From NCBI GenBank assembly GCA_019912395.1, contig JAIOIH010000042.1, positions 62,001 to 126,000 on the forward strand: a DNA stretch of 64,000 bases, read 5' to 3'. This stretch comes from Flavobacteriales bacterium (lineage in GTDB: Bacteria; Bacteroidota; Bacteroidia; Flavobacteriales_F; PHOS-HE28). This document shows, piece by piece, positions 9,525 to 17,398 of the stretch. The translations under genes and the position numbers were made by a program. A model generated the notes under the pieces. That model made no database searches and was not told the DNA's origin. It saw only the letters and a program-made list of their open reading frames with translations. The stretch's first letter is position 1, and the number at the start of each line of letters is the position of its first letter.

Positions 9525-9540
9525 GGGGTTCGGGTCGGCG

Positions 9541-9548
9541 CGAAGATA
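9541..9548 (-). promoter_or_regulatory. -7 promoter element (TATCTTCG) of msrC
   Basis: Reading the minus strand, TATCTTCG lies 16 nt upstream of the msrC start and fits the TAnnTT(C/T)G form used repeatedly in this window. A convincing -33 TTG was not found. Confidence 0.4.
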
Positions 9549-9653
9549 CCGGAGCCGCCGTGCAGGCATGGCCGCCTTGGACCCCGCCCGTTCGCCCGTG
9601 GCGGAATTTCCACGCGGAACTGCGGCAGCCAAGTCCCACCTTTGCGCCGTACC

Positions 9654-10559
9654 ATGACCGAGCCCCGGAATTCCGACAGCCAGCGACGCAAGGCCAAGCG
9701 CAAGCAGTTGATGCGCAAGCTGCGGAACAAGTACCGCGCGGTGCTCATCAATGAATCCACGTACGAGGAGCGCTTCAGCTTCCGGCTTTCGCGGATCAAT
9801 GTGATCCTCCTGGCGGTGGCGCTTTTCATCGTGAACGCGCTGTTCGTTTCCGCCCTTATCGTCTTCACGCCACTGAAGGAGTACATCCCCGGATACTCCG
9901 ATCAGAAAGTCAAGTTCAATGCCTATCGCGCCATGGTCACCGCCGATTCGCTGGACCAGGCCATGGCGATCCGGGATGCCTACATCGATAACCTGCGGAA
10001 CGTGCTGAGCGGGAATTTGCCCGCCGATAGCATCACCCTCACCGTGCCCACGATAAAGGCACCCGCCCCAGCGGACCTTCAGCCCTCCACGGCGGACAGT
10101 CTGATGCGGGAGAAGGTTCGCGCCGAAGAGGCCTTCAGCGTACATGCCACGGGTACGGCAGCCACCTTGGAGCGTCTCGGCCTGCCGGGCCTGCTGTTCT
10201 TCCCACCGATCCGTGGCGTGGTCACCAGCACCTTCAATGCCAGCGAGGGGCATTTCGGCATCGATATCGTCACCAAGGCCGATGAGGCCGTGAAAGCCTG
10301 CCTCGATGGTACGGTGATCCTCGCCAGTTGGACCAGCGATGCCGGCTATGTGATCCAGGTGCAGCACAGCCTCGATCTGGTGAGCGTGTACAAGCACAAC
10401 GCCGTGCTGCTGAGGAAGACAGGCGACCCTGTAAAGGCGGGCGAGGCCATCGCCATCGTGGGTAACAGTGGCGAGTTCACCAGCGGGCCGCACCTCCACT
10501 TCGAACTTTGGTCCGGCGGAAAGGCCGTGGACCCGCAGACATACATCGGCTTCAAGTGA
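9654..10559 (+). CDS. M23 family membrane-anchored metallopeptidase (LytM/gamma-clan)
   Basis: A 301-residue protein. The N-terminus is rich in Arg/Lys, a single membrane segment lies near residues 49-72, and a periplasmic linker leads to a C-terminal M23 domain. Zinc and catalytic motifs are present: GHFGIDI and HLHFELW (280-286). The family cleaves peptidoglycan cross-bridges or regulates amidases in the periplasm. The ATG at 9654 is chosen because the upstream in-frame sequence is antisense to msrC and CACCTTTG (a near -7 box) sits 9 nt before it. The stop TGA overlaps the ATG of the GH3-like gene. Confidence 0.87.
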   Translation: MTEPRNSDSQRRKAKRKQLMRKLRNKYRAVLINESTYEERFSFRLSRINVILLAVALFIVNALFVSALIVFTPLKEYIPGYSDQKVKFNAYRAMVTADSLDQAMAIRDAYIDNLRNVLSGNLPADSITLTVPTIKAPAPADLQPSTADSLMREKVRAEEAFSVHATGTAATLERLGLPGLLFFPPIRGVVTSTFNASEGHFGIDIVTKADEAVKACLDGTVILASWTSDAGYVIQVQHSLDLVSVYKHNAVLLRKTGDPVKAGEAIAIVGNSGEFTSGPHLHFELWSGGKAVDPQTYIGFK

Positions 10560-12070
10560 TGTCGCTGAAAGCGTTCGCAGCAAAGGTCCTGGCGCGGCGT
10601 GCCACGGCCCGTGCGATGCGTGCCGCGATGCAACCCGTGGCCACCCAGCAGGCGGTACTGCAAAAGCTCGTCGCATCCGGAAAGCACACCGCCTTCGGAC
10701 AGGAGCACGGATTGGGGAAGGTGACGGACCACGCCAGCTTGGTTCAGGCCGTGCCGCTCCGCGATTACGAGGCCCTGCGTCCCTGGATCGACCGCGTCGT
10801 GAAAGGGGAAAGGGGCGTGCTTTGGCCCGGTCTGCCGCTTTACTTGTGCAAGACCAGCGGCACCACCAGCGGCGCGAAATACATTCCGATCACCAAGGAA
10901 AGTCTGCCCAACCATATTGATAGCGCCCGCCGTGCGCTCTTCGCCTACATCGACCGCACGGGCAACGCCAGCTTCACGGACGGCAAGATGATCTTTCTGC
11001 AAGGCAGCCCGGTGCTGGACCGCAAGGGTGCCGTGCCCAGCGGAAGGCTCAGCGGCATCGTGGCCAACCATGTGCCCCGCTACTTGTTGAAGAACCGCAT
11101 GCCCAGCTTTGCCACCAACAGCATTCCGGACTGGGAGACCAAGGTGGAAGCCATCGTGGATGAAACCAAGTCCGCCGACCTGCGCTTGATCAGTGGTATC
11201 CCTGCCTGGGTGCAGATGTACTTTGAGCGCCTGCTGGCCCGCACCGGCAAGTCCAGTGTAAAGGAGGTATTCCCCAACTTCTCTCTTTTCGTGTACGGAG
11301 GTGTGAACTACGAACCCTATCGCAGTCGCATGGAAGCGCTCATCGGCGGTGCCGTGGACAGCGTGGAGCTCTTCCCCGCCAGCGAAGGCTTCATTGCCTA
11401 CCAGGACCAACGTCCCGGCGAAGGAATGCTGCTGGTGCTGGACAACGGCATCTACTATGAGTTCATCCCGCAAGTGCAGTTGTCAGGCGGCAGTGGCCAG
11501 CTGGGGCGTTCCGATGCACCTCAACGCCTTTCCATCGGTGAAGTTGAACTGGGCGTGAACTACGCACTTGTACTGCACACCAATGCGGGCCTCTGGGGCT
11601 ATGAGATCGGCGACACGGTGAAGTTCGTTTCGCTGAAACCACCACGCATTGTGGTCACCGGCCGCACCAAGCATTTCACCAGTGCCTTCGGCGAACATGT
11701 GATCGCGGAGGAAGTGGAGGGCGCACTGCAAAGAGCCGTGGCCGCACATCCGTGTGAAGTGTCCGAGTTCACCGTGGCACCGCAGCCCGCACCTGCGGCC
11801 GGACTACCCTACCACGAATGGTTCATCGAGTTCGCCGCCCCGCCTGCGGACCTGTCCGGCTTCGCACTTGCGATCGATTCCGCGTTGCAGCAGAAGAACC
11901 CTTACTACAAGGACCTCATCACCGGTAAAGTGTTGCAACCGTTGGTGATCACGATCGTACCTCGCGGTGGCTTCGCCGCATGGATGAAGGCACGCGGCAT
12001 GAACGACGCGCAAAGCAAGGTACCAAGGTTAGCGAACGACCGGAAGTACGTGGAAGGATTGGTGCGATAG
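10559..12070 (+). CDS. GH3 auxin-responsive-promoter family protein (acyl-adenylate/amide synthetase fold)
   Basis: A 503-residue member of the GH3 family, in the ANL-like adenylating superfamily. The nucleotide-binding signature KTSGTTSGAKYIPIT lies at 98-112, and the conserved LFPASEGFIAYQ and YEIGDTVKF segments follow. Plant GH3 enzymes conjugate amino acids to acyl acids through an acyl-AMP. Bacterial members are widespread in Bacteroidota, but their substrates are mostly unknown. The start at 10559 overlaps the M23 stop (TGATG), indicating coupling. A longer start at 10508 is less likely, since it lies inside the peptidase catalytic region. Confidence 0.82.
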   Translation: MSLKAFAAKVLARRATARAMRAAMQPVATQQAVLQKLVASGKHTAFGQEHGLGKVTDHASLVQAVPLRDYEALRPWIDRVVKGERGVLWPGLPLYLCKTSGTTSGAKYIPITKESLPNHIDSARRALFAYIDRTGNASFTDGKMIFLQGSPVLDRKGAVPSGRLSGIVANHVPRYLLKNRMPSFATNSIPDWETKVEAIVDETKSADLRLISGIPAWVQMYFERLLARTGKSSVKEVFPNFSLFVYGGVNYEPYRSRMEALIGGAVDSVELFPASEGFIAYQDQRPGEGMLLVLDNGIYYEFIPQVQLSGGSGQLGRSDAPQRLSIGEVELGVNYALVLHTNAGLWGYEIGDTVKFVSLKPPRIVVTGRTKHFTSAFGEHVIAEEVEGALQRAVAAHPCEVSEFTVAPQPAPAAGLPYHEWFIEFAAPPADLSGFALAIDSALQQKNPYYKDLITGKVLQPLVITIVPRGGFAAWMKARGMNDAQSKVPRLANDRKYVEGLVR

Positions 12071-12089
12071 GCGATCTAAACCCAACCTC

Positions 12090-12833
12090 CTACAGCTGTG
12101 CAACCACCCGCTCCTTACCGATATAGCCGGTGTTCTGCCAGGTGAGTTGCTTGTTCTTGTACACATGCAGAACCGGCAGTGCATCCACACCCATCGCTTT
12201 GCAGAGCTCGGAGTTGGCATCTGCATCAATGCGCACCACGACCACTCTGTCTGCCATATCCTTGCTGATCTCGTCGAGGTATGGCTTCATCCGCTTGCAG
12301 GGCGCGCACCAATCCGCGTAGAAGTCCACAAGCACCACTTTGTCATTAGCGGTAAGGGCATCAAACTCGGCCTTGGTCATGCCGCTTGTTGCCGTGGCGG
12401 TCCCGGTGGTTTCCGGTAGTCCGGCACTCCGCCATTTCATGATCCCTCCTTTCAGCTCATACACTTCCTGGAAACCGTTCCTTTCGAGCGCCTTCATCGC
12501 AGCACCACTACGTCCCCCGCTCAAGCAGTACACCAGGAGCGGCTCGGTCTTGTCCAATTGTGCGACCTGCTTCTTGAACTCTCTGTTGTTCCAATCCCAG
12601 TTCAGCGCATGTGCCAAGTGGCCATTGGCGAACTCCTGCGGTGTGCGCACATCCAACAAGGTCGCCTTGGGCAGTTCCTTGATCTTTTGCTGGAACTCCT
12701 GTGCGTTCAATTGCTTGCTGATCACAAGGCTGCCACCGCTGGCCTTGCCATGGCCAACATCTTGGGTTTGCCCCGAGGAGCAACCGAACAGCAACAACGA
12801 TGGTGCGAGGAGGAATGCAAGGAGTTTGGTCAT
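12090..12833 (-). CDS. Rhodanese-thioredoxin fusion lipoprotein
   Basis: A 247-residue lipoprotein with signal peptide and lipobox LLLFGC (Cys18). Residues about 45-140 form a rhodanese domain with active-site loop CLSGGRS. After a Thr/Ala-rich linker, residues 155-247 form a thioredoxin domain with CAPC (in YADWCAPCK). The fusion suggests periplasmic sulfur or disulfide chemistry, for example oxidative repair of cell-envelope thiols. The substrate is unknown. No operon partner is visible: it is convergent with the GH3-like gene and divergent from the tsaC-like gene. Confidence 0.85.
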   Translation of the reverse strand: MTKLLAFLLAPSLLLFGCSSGQTQDVGHGKASGGSLVISKQLNAQEFQQKIKELPKATLLDVRTPQEFANGHLAHALNWDWNNREFKKQVAQLDKTEPLLVYCLSGGRSGAAMKALERNGFQEVYELKGGIMKWRSAGLPETTGTATATSGMTKAEFDALTANDKVVLVDFYADWCAPCKRMKPYLDEISKDMADRVVVVRIDADANSELCKAMGVDALPVLHVYKNKQLTWQNTGYIGKERVVAQL

Positions 12834-13019
12834 GCTGTGATGAGGCTATGGCGGGTAATGGGGTTGCTGATCACACGGGCATGGAGAACCCTGCGGATGC
12901 TGCATCGGCCCGCAAAATTATCCGGGCCACAAGAGAAGCCTGTGACCTCTGTCACCGAACGGATGGCGATCGTGCCACGGCCATGTCGGGAAGTGGTGGC
13001 GATTGTGGACTTTTGCGGC

Positions 13020-14078
13020 GTGAAAGCCACCATCGGAACGGATATTGGGCGTGCGGCTGAACTGCTTCGCGCAGGCGAAGTGGTGGCCATACCCACGGAA
13101 ACAGTGTACGGCTTAGCGGCGAACGCTTATGATGGATCGGCCGTGCTGAAGATCTTCCAAGCGAAACAGCGCCCTGCATTCGATCCATTGATCGTGCATG
13201 TGCATAGCATGGAACAGATGCGGGAAGTGGTGTCGTTTCTCGACTGCGCTCGAAATGACACCGCTCGAAATGACACCGGAAAGGAGGCTGAAGCGTTGAT
13301 GAAAGAATTCTGGCCCGGCCCGTTGACGCTGGTGCTGCCGAAGTCCGATCGCGTGCCGGACCTTGTGACCAGCGGACTGGACACCGTTGCAGTGCGCATG
13401 CCCGCGCATCCCATTGCGCTGGAACTGCTGCGTTCACTGGAGTTCCCGTTGGCCGCACCCAGTGCCAACCCCTTCGGCTACGTAAGCCCCACCACGGCGC
13501 AGCATGTAGCCGACCAGCTCGGTGGCAAGATCAAGTACATCCTCGACGGTGGCCCGTGTACCATTGGTGTGGAAAGCACCATCATCGGCTGGGAAGCCCA
13601 TTTGTCCCGTCTCGACTTCTCACACGCTCCGCGTGCTGCGAAGTCCCGCTACGCTAACGCTCGACATGACAAATGGGTGCTCTACCGCCCCGGGGGCACG
13701 CCGGTCGGGGACATTGAAGCGGTGATCGGGCAAGTGGGCGTGGCGCGAAAGCAGGTGCTGCCCGCATCGCCCGGCATGCTGGAAAGCCACTACGCGCCGC
13801 GCAAGCCCGTGTACATCGGCGACGTGCAAGCGCTGCTGAAGGAGCACGCAGGAAAGCGCGTCGCAGTGATCGCGTTCACCGAAAAGCATGACGCTTGGCG
13901 CACCGAAGTACTCTCCCCCACCGGTGATCCCGCGGAAGCCGCTCGCCACCTTTTCGCAGCACTCCGCAGTCTCGATGCCAGCGATGCCGAAGTGATCCTT
14001 GCAGAGGTCTTCCCACAGGAAGGATTGGGCACCGCGATCAATGACCGGTTGCGAAGAGCATCCGCAAAGCGGGCGTGA
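13020..14078 (+). CDS. L-threonylcarbamoyladenylate synthase (Sua5/TsaC family) with palindromic insertions
   Basis: The enzyme makes threonylcarbamoyl-AMP from threonine, bicarbonate and ATP for t6A37 modification of ANN-decoding tRNAs. Family motifs are IPTETVYGLAANA, APSANPFGYVSPTTAQHV, STIIGW and YRPGG, followed by a C-terminal Sua5 domain. GTG at 13020 gives VKATIGTDIGRAAELL, the expected N-terminus, and directly follows GACTTTTG at 13008-13015; ATG at 12963 is the alternative. Two segments absent from normal family members, around 13229-13280 and 13600-13675, are palindromic elements read in frame, adding CARNDTARNDT-type and RLDFSHAPRAAKSRY-type peptides. Both appear to sit in loops, so activity may be kept. 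Confidence 0.83.
   Translation: MKATIGTDIGRAAELLRAGEVVAIPTETVYGLAANAYDGSAVLKIFQAKQRPAFDPLIVHVHSMEQMREVVSFLDCARNDTARNDTGKEAEALMKEFWPGPLTLVLPKSDRVPDLVTSGLDTVAVRMPAHPIALELLRSLEFPLAAPSANPFGYVSPTTAQHVADQLGGKIKYILDGGPCTIGVESTIIGWEAHLSRLDFSHAPRAAKSRYANARHDKWVLYRPGGTPVGDIEAVIGQVGVARKQVLPASPGMLESHYAPRKPVYIGDVQALLKEHAGKRVAVIAFTEKHDAWRTEVLSPTGDPAEAARHLFAALRSLDASDAEVILAEVFPQEGLGTAINDRLRRASAKRA
13229..13280 (+). repeat. In-frame palindromic element with 15-bp tandem duplication, inside the tsaC-like gene
   Basis: GGTGTCGTTTC at 13229 pairs with GAAATGACACC ending at 13262 (one G-T wobble). The loop contains CTCGACTGCGCTCG, the core of a repeat widespread in Bacteroidota genomes. The right half (GCTCGAAATGACACC) is then duplicated with a 15-bp period, which keeps the frame and encodes ARNDT twice. 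Confidence 0.75.
13600..13675 (+). repeat. In-frame palindromic element (second), inside the tsaC-like gene
   Basis: Perfect 8-bp outer arms CATTTGTC (13600-13607) and GACAAATG (13668-13675) enclose TCTCGACTTC and GCTCGACATGAC, with an inner GACTTC/GAAGTC pair and ACGC/GCGT hairpin. It lies between the conserved STIIGW and YRPGG motifs of the enzyme and is translated in frame. Confidence 0.75.
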
Positions 14079-14276
14079 AGATCCACGTTCGATCAATAGG
14101 TCCAAATCAGCGGAAATTCGCTAAATCAGCGTAATCAGCGTTCCAATACCAAGATCGCGTCTGTAGTGCCAAAGGCACGCATCAGTATTCCATGCTTAGA
14201 TCCGCGTTGATCCGCTAGATCTGCGTCATCCGCGTTCCATTCGGAACCCCGAACTTCGCACTCCAATCCAACGTCC
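14079..14276 (+). repeat. Intergenic region with imperfect 27-bp direct repeat
   Basis: No gene is seen here. Two related copies, around 14124-14150 (CGCTAAATCAGCGTAATCAG then CGTTCCA) and 14212-14238 (CGCTAGATCTGCGTCATCCG then CGTTCCA), match at about 22 of 27 positions. GAACTTCG at 14251-14258 resembles the -7 boxes used elsewhere and may drive dxr. Confidence 0.5.
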
Positions 14277-15461
14277 GTGGCCACAGAGATCGAACCCAAG
14301 CGCATCGCCATCCTCGGCAGTACCGGCTCCATCGGCACGCAGGCGCTGGACATGATCCGCGACCAGTCCGCGCATTTCACGGTGGAGCTGCTCACCGCCG
14401 GGAAGAACGCCGAACTGCTGATCGCACAGGCGAAGGAATTCAACCCCAACGCGGTGGTGATCGGTGACGAAAGCCGCTATGCCGAAGTGCGCGATGCCCT
14501 GTTCCCGCTCGGGGTGAAGGTCTTCGCAGGTGCCGCAGCCATTGAGCAGGCGGTGCAAATGGACGGCATCGATACGGTGCTCACCGCCATGGTGGGCTAT
14601 GCCGGCATGCGCCCTACGATGGCCGCGATCGAGGCGGGCAAGTTGATCGCCCTGGCCAACAAGGAAACGCTCGTCGTGGCGGGAGAATTGGTGACGAAAC
14701 GGGCACGTGAAAAAGCGGTGAACATCTATCCGGTGGACAGCGAGCACAGTGCCATCTTTCAATGCCTGGCCGGAGAGTGGGACAACCCCATCGAGAAGAT
14801 CGTGCTGACGGCCAGTGGCGGCCCGTTCCGAGGATGGACAAGGGAAAAGCTCGCCACCGTGACAAAGACGCAAGCCTTGAAGCATCCCAACTGGGACATG
14901 GGCGCGAAGATCACCATCGACAGCGCGAGTTTGATGAACAAGGGCCTGGAGGCGATCGAGGCCAAGTGGCTTTTCAACCTGAAGCCGGAGCAGGTGGAGA
15001 TCATCGTGCATCCGCAGAGCATCATCCACAGTCTGGTGCAGTTCCGTGACGGCAGCATGAAGGCCCAGCTCGGCCTGCCGGACATGAAATTACCGATCCA
15101 GTACGCATTGGCCTACCCGCAGCGGTTGGCGACGAATTGGCCACGCTTCGATTTCACCAAATACCCCAGCTTCACCTTCGAGCCACCGGACTTGGAAGCC
15201 TTTCCTAACCTCGGCCTCGCGCTGGAGGCGATGAAACGCGGCGGCAACGCCCCCTGCGTGCTCAACGCGGCGAACGAGGTGGCGGTGGAGGCCTTTCTGC
15301 AAGAGCGCATCGGTTTTCATGAAATGAGCGACATGGTGGCCGATCGCCTCGCAAAGGCGACCTTTGTGGCCTCACCCACGCTCGATGAACTCGAGGCCAG
15401 CGACACGGAGACCCGCCGCGCGGCGCACGAGACGATGAATTCACCGCAATGGAGATCCTGA
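14277..15461 (+). CDS. dxr: 1-deoxy-D-xylulose-5-phosphate reductoisomerase
   Basis: A 394-residue enzyme of the MEP isoprenoid pathway that converts DXP to 2-C-methyl-D-erythritol 4-phosphate with NADPH and a divalent metal. The NADPH loop GSTGSIGTQALDM starts near residue 15. NKET, VDSEHSAIFQ (metal and substrate ligands), TASGGPFR, HPNWDMGAKITIDSASLMNKG and the C-terminal NAANEVAVEAFL segment are all present. The start is GTG; no better ATG precedes the NADPH motif. The stop overlaps the rseP ATG by 13 bp, and dxr-rseP linkage is common in bacteria. Confidence 0.95.
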   Translation: MATEIEPKRIAILGSTGSIGTQALDMIRDQSAHFTVELLTAGKNAELLIAQAKEFNPNAVVIGDESRYAEVRDALFPLGVKVFAGAAAIEQAVQMDGIDTVLTAMVGYAGMRPTMAAIEAGKLIALANKETLVVAGELVTKRAREKAVNIYPVDSEHSAIFQCLAGEWDNPIEKIVLTASGGPFRGWTREKLATVTKTQALKHPNWDMGAKITIDSASLMNKGLEAIEAKWLFNLKPEQVEIIVHPQSIIHSLVQFRDGSMKAQLGLPDMKLPIQYALAYPQRLATNWPRFDFTKYPSFTFEPPDLEAFPNLGLALEAMKRGGNAPCVLNAANEVAVEAFLQERIGFHEMSDMVADRLAKATFVASPTLDELEASDTETRRAAHETMNSPQWRS

Positions 15462-16801
15462 TCTACGCTGGACAACTGATCCTCGGCCTGTCCATTCTGG
15501 TGGCCCTGCACGAGTTCGGTCACTTCCTCCCCGCCAAGCTCTTCGGCATGCGCGTGGAGAAGTTCTTCCTCTTTTTCGATGCTCCATACGCCTTGGTAAA
15601 GAAGAAGATCGGTGATACCGTTTACGGCATTGGCTGCCTGCCCTTTGGCGGATATGTGAAGATCGCCGGCATGGTGGACGAGAGCATGGACACCGAGCAG
15701 AAGGAGCGGATGAAGAAGCCGCCCGAGCCATGGGAGTTCCGCGCCAAACCCGTGTGGCAACGCTTGATCGTGATGGTGGGCGGGGTTACCGTGAACCTCC
15801 TGCTGGGCTTTGCGATCTACGCCATGGTGCTCTTTGTGTGGGGCCGGGAATACCTGCCCGTGGAGAACCTCACCTACGGCGTTTCGCCCAGCCAGCTGAT
15901 GAAGAGCGAGGGCTTTCAGGACGGCGATCGGATCGTGGACGTGGAAGGCCGCGATCCCAAGACCCTCGGCGACGTTTCCTTGGCCATCCTCATTGACGGG
16001 GCACGCCACGTGACCGTGGAACGCCAGGACTCCACCGGGGAATTGGAGAAGAAGACGATCGACCTGAGCGCCAACATTCAAGAGCAGATCCTTGAAAGCA
16101 ATGACAAGGTGCTCTTCAGCCCACGCTTCCCGTTCTATGTGGATTCGGTACTGGCGGACAACAATGCGGAGAAGACCGGCAGCTTCCGCAAGGGTGACCG
16201 CATCGTGGGCGTGGATGGCCAACCGGCGCGCTACTTCCAGGATTTCGTGGAAGCGGTGAAGGACAGGAAAGGAGACCGGGTGCACGTGACCCTGCTTCGG
16301 GAAGGACATACCGTGGAGGTGCCCGTGGACGTGGATGCCAATGGCATCGTGGGCCTGCAACCGCGCTCCCCTTCGGAGTATTTCACGTTCTCCACGGAGG
16401 AATTCAGCTTTCTGGGCAGCATCCCCGCAGGGATCAAATACGGCTGGCAGCGGCTGAAGGACAATGTCTCCTCATTCAAGCTGCTTGGGAGCAGCGCTGG
16501 CATGAAGCAGATGGGTGGCTTGATCGCCATGAGCAAGGCATACGGCCCCAAATGGGAATGGCAGCGCTTTTGGGAAATGACGGCATTCCTCTCCTTGGCC
16601 CTGGCCGTGCTGAACATCCTTCCCATCCCCGCGTTGGACGGCGGCCATGTGGTGTTCCTGCTGTACGAGGCCGTGGCGCGCAGGCCGGCCAACCAGAAGG
16701 TGCTGGAGTATGCACAGATGGCGGGGATGGTATTCCTGCTCACGGTGATCATTGCCGTGAACGGGCATGACATCGTGAAGTTGGTGACCGGTAGATTGTA
16801 G
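15449..16801 (+). CDS. rseP: RIP site-2 metalloprotease RseP
   Basis: A 450-residue polytopic zinc protease. The HEFGH active-site motif is at residues 21-25 in the first membrane segment, two PDZ-like regions lie in the middle (including GDRIVDVEGRDPKTL and GDRIVGVDGQPARYF), and the third zinc ligand motif NILPIPALDGGHVVF is near the C-terminus. RseP cleaves transmembrane anti-sigma factors and signal-peptide remnants within the membrane. It overlaps dxr by 13 bp, so it is translated from the same message. The 207-bp stretch after it holds GTGA-type short repeats and no gene I can support. Confidence 0.94.
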   Translation: MEILIYAGQLILGLSILVALHEFGHFLPAKLFGMRVEKFFLFFDAPYALVKKKIGDTVYGIGCLPFGGYVKIAGMVDESMDTEQKERMKKPPEPWEFRAKPVWQRLIVMVGGVTVNLLLGFAIYAMVLFVWGREYLPVENLTYGVSPSQLMKSEGFQDGDRIVDVEGRDPKTLGDVSLAILIDGARHVTVERQDSTGELEKKTIDLSANIQEQILESNDKVLFSPRFPFYVDSVLADNNAEKTGSFRKGDRIVGVDGQPARYFQDFVEAVKDRKGDRVHVTLLREGHTVEVPVDVDANGIVGLQPRSPSEYFTFSTEEFSFLGSIPAGIKYGWQRLKDNVSSFKLLGSSAGMKQMGGLIAMSKAYGPKWEWQRFWEMTAFLSLALAVLNILPIPALDGGHVVFLLYEAVARRPANQKVLEYAQMAGMVFLLTVIIAVNGHDIVKLVTGRL

Positions 16802-17008
16802 AGGGTGAGTGAGTGAGAGTGTGCGTGAGTAGCCATGGAGGCGCAGGGAATGTGATTTCCTGAACGCCGTGTGAGCATGCTGGTGGGCATGCGTCGGATG
16901 TGTACTACCGATTGTTCTATTTGACTTGTTCTTTATCAGCGCCTCGGCGGCCGGTTCAAGCGAACCTCCCCGCCCCTGCATCCGTAGGAACGGGCAAACC
17001 CACGTGCC

Positions 17009-17368
17009 ATGCCACATGTCATGCTAGTCGAGGACGATGCGATGGTCCGTACGCTTATCGCACATCGCGCCATGGAGTCGGATTGGCGCGTGACCACCTT
17101 GAAGGACGGACGGGAACTCCAGCGCATGATGCTGGACGAACCCGTGGACCTGCTGCTGATCGACCTCGGCCTGCCCCATTTGGACGGACTTTCGCTGGTG
17201 GAGGACCTGCGCGCGGCGGGCATCACCACGCCCGTGCTCATCATCACTGCATACGAGCTGCCGCACCTGCGGACCACGATCACGGGTGCCGGTGCGAACG
17301 ACCTGTTGCAGAAGCCCTTCGACCCGGACGACCTGATGGACCGTATGGAGCGCTTACTGGCGGCTTGA
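17009..17368 (+). CDS. Single-domain response regulator (CheY-like receiver)
   Basis: A 119-residue receiver with no output domain. The acidic pocket is at E8/D9/D10, the phosphoacceptor is D52 in LLLIDLGLP, the switch Thr is T79 in IITAYE and the conserved Lys is K101 in LLQKPF. Such proteins relay phosphate or act by protein contact. No kinase gene is adjacent, so the partner is unknown. It is convergent with the large secreted P-domain protein gene. Confidence 0.82.
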   Translation: MPHVMLVEDDAMVRTLIAHRAMESDWRVTTLKDGRELQRMMLDEPVDLLLIDLGLPHLDGLSLVEDLRAAGITTPVLIITAYELPHLRTTITGAGANDLLQKPFDPDDLMDRMERLLAA

Positions 17369-17398
17369 GCGGTCGCACCACACCCTCTGCAAGCGGAA

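Noticed and set aside
9525-10676. Long N-terminal extension of the msrC reading frame on the minus strand
   Set aside because: It is antisense to the M23 peptidase and GH3-like genes, has low-complexity His/Gly/Arg composition, and the GAF protein starts at 9524 with the family length.
12558-12962. Long N-terminal extension of the threonylcarbamoyl-AMP synthase frame
   Set aside because: It is antisense to the rhodanese-thioredoxin gene and contains no family sequence; the enzyme domain begins at about 13020.
16802-17008. GTGAGTGAGTGAG-type short repeats after rseP as a regulatory or mobile element
   Set aside because: Only a brief degenerate microsatellite; no terminal repeats, hairpin or conserved motif is seen.
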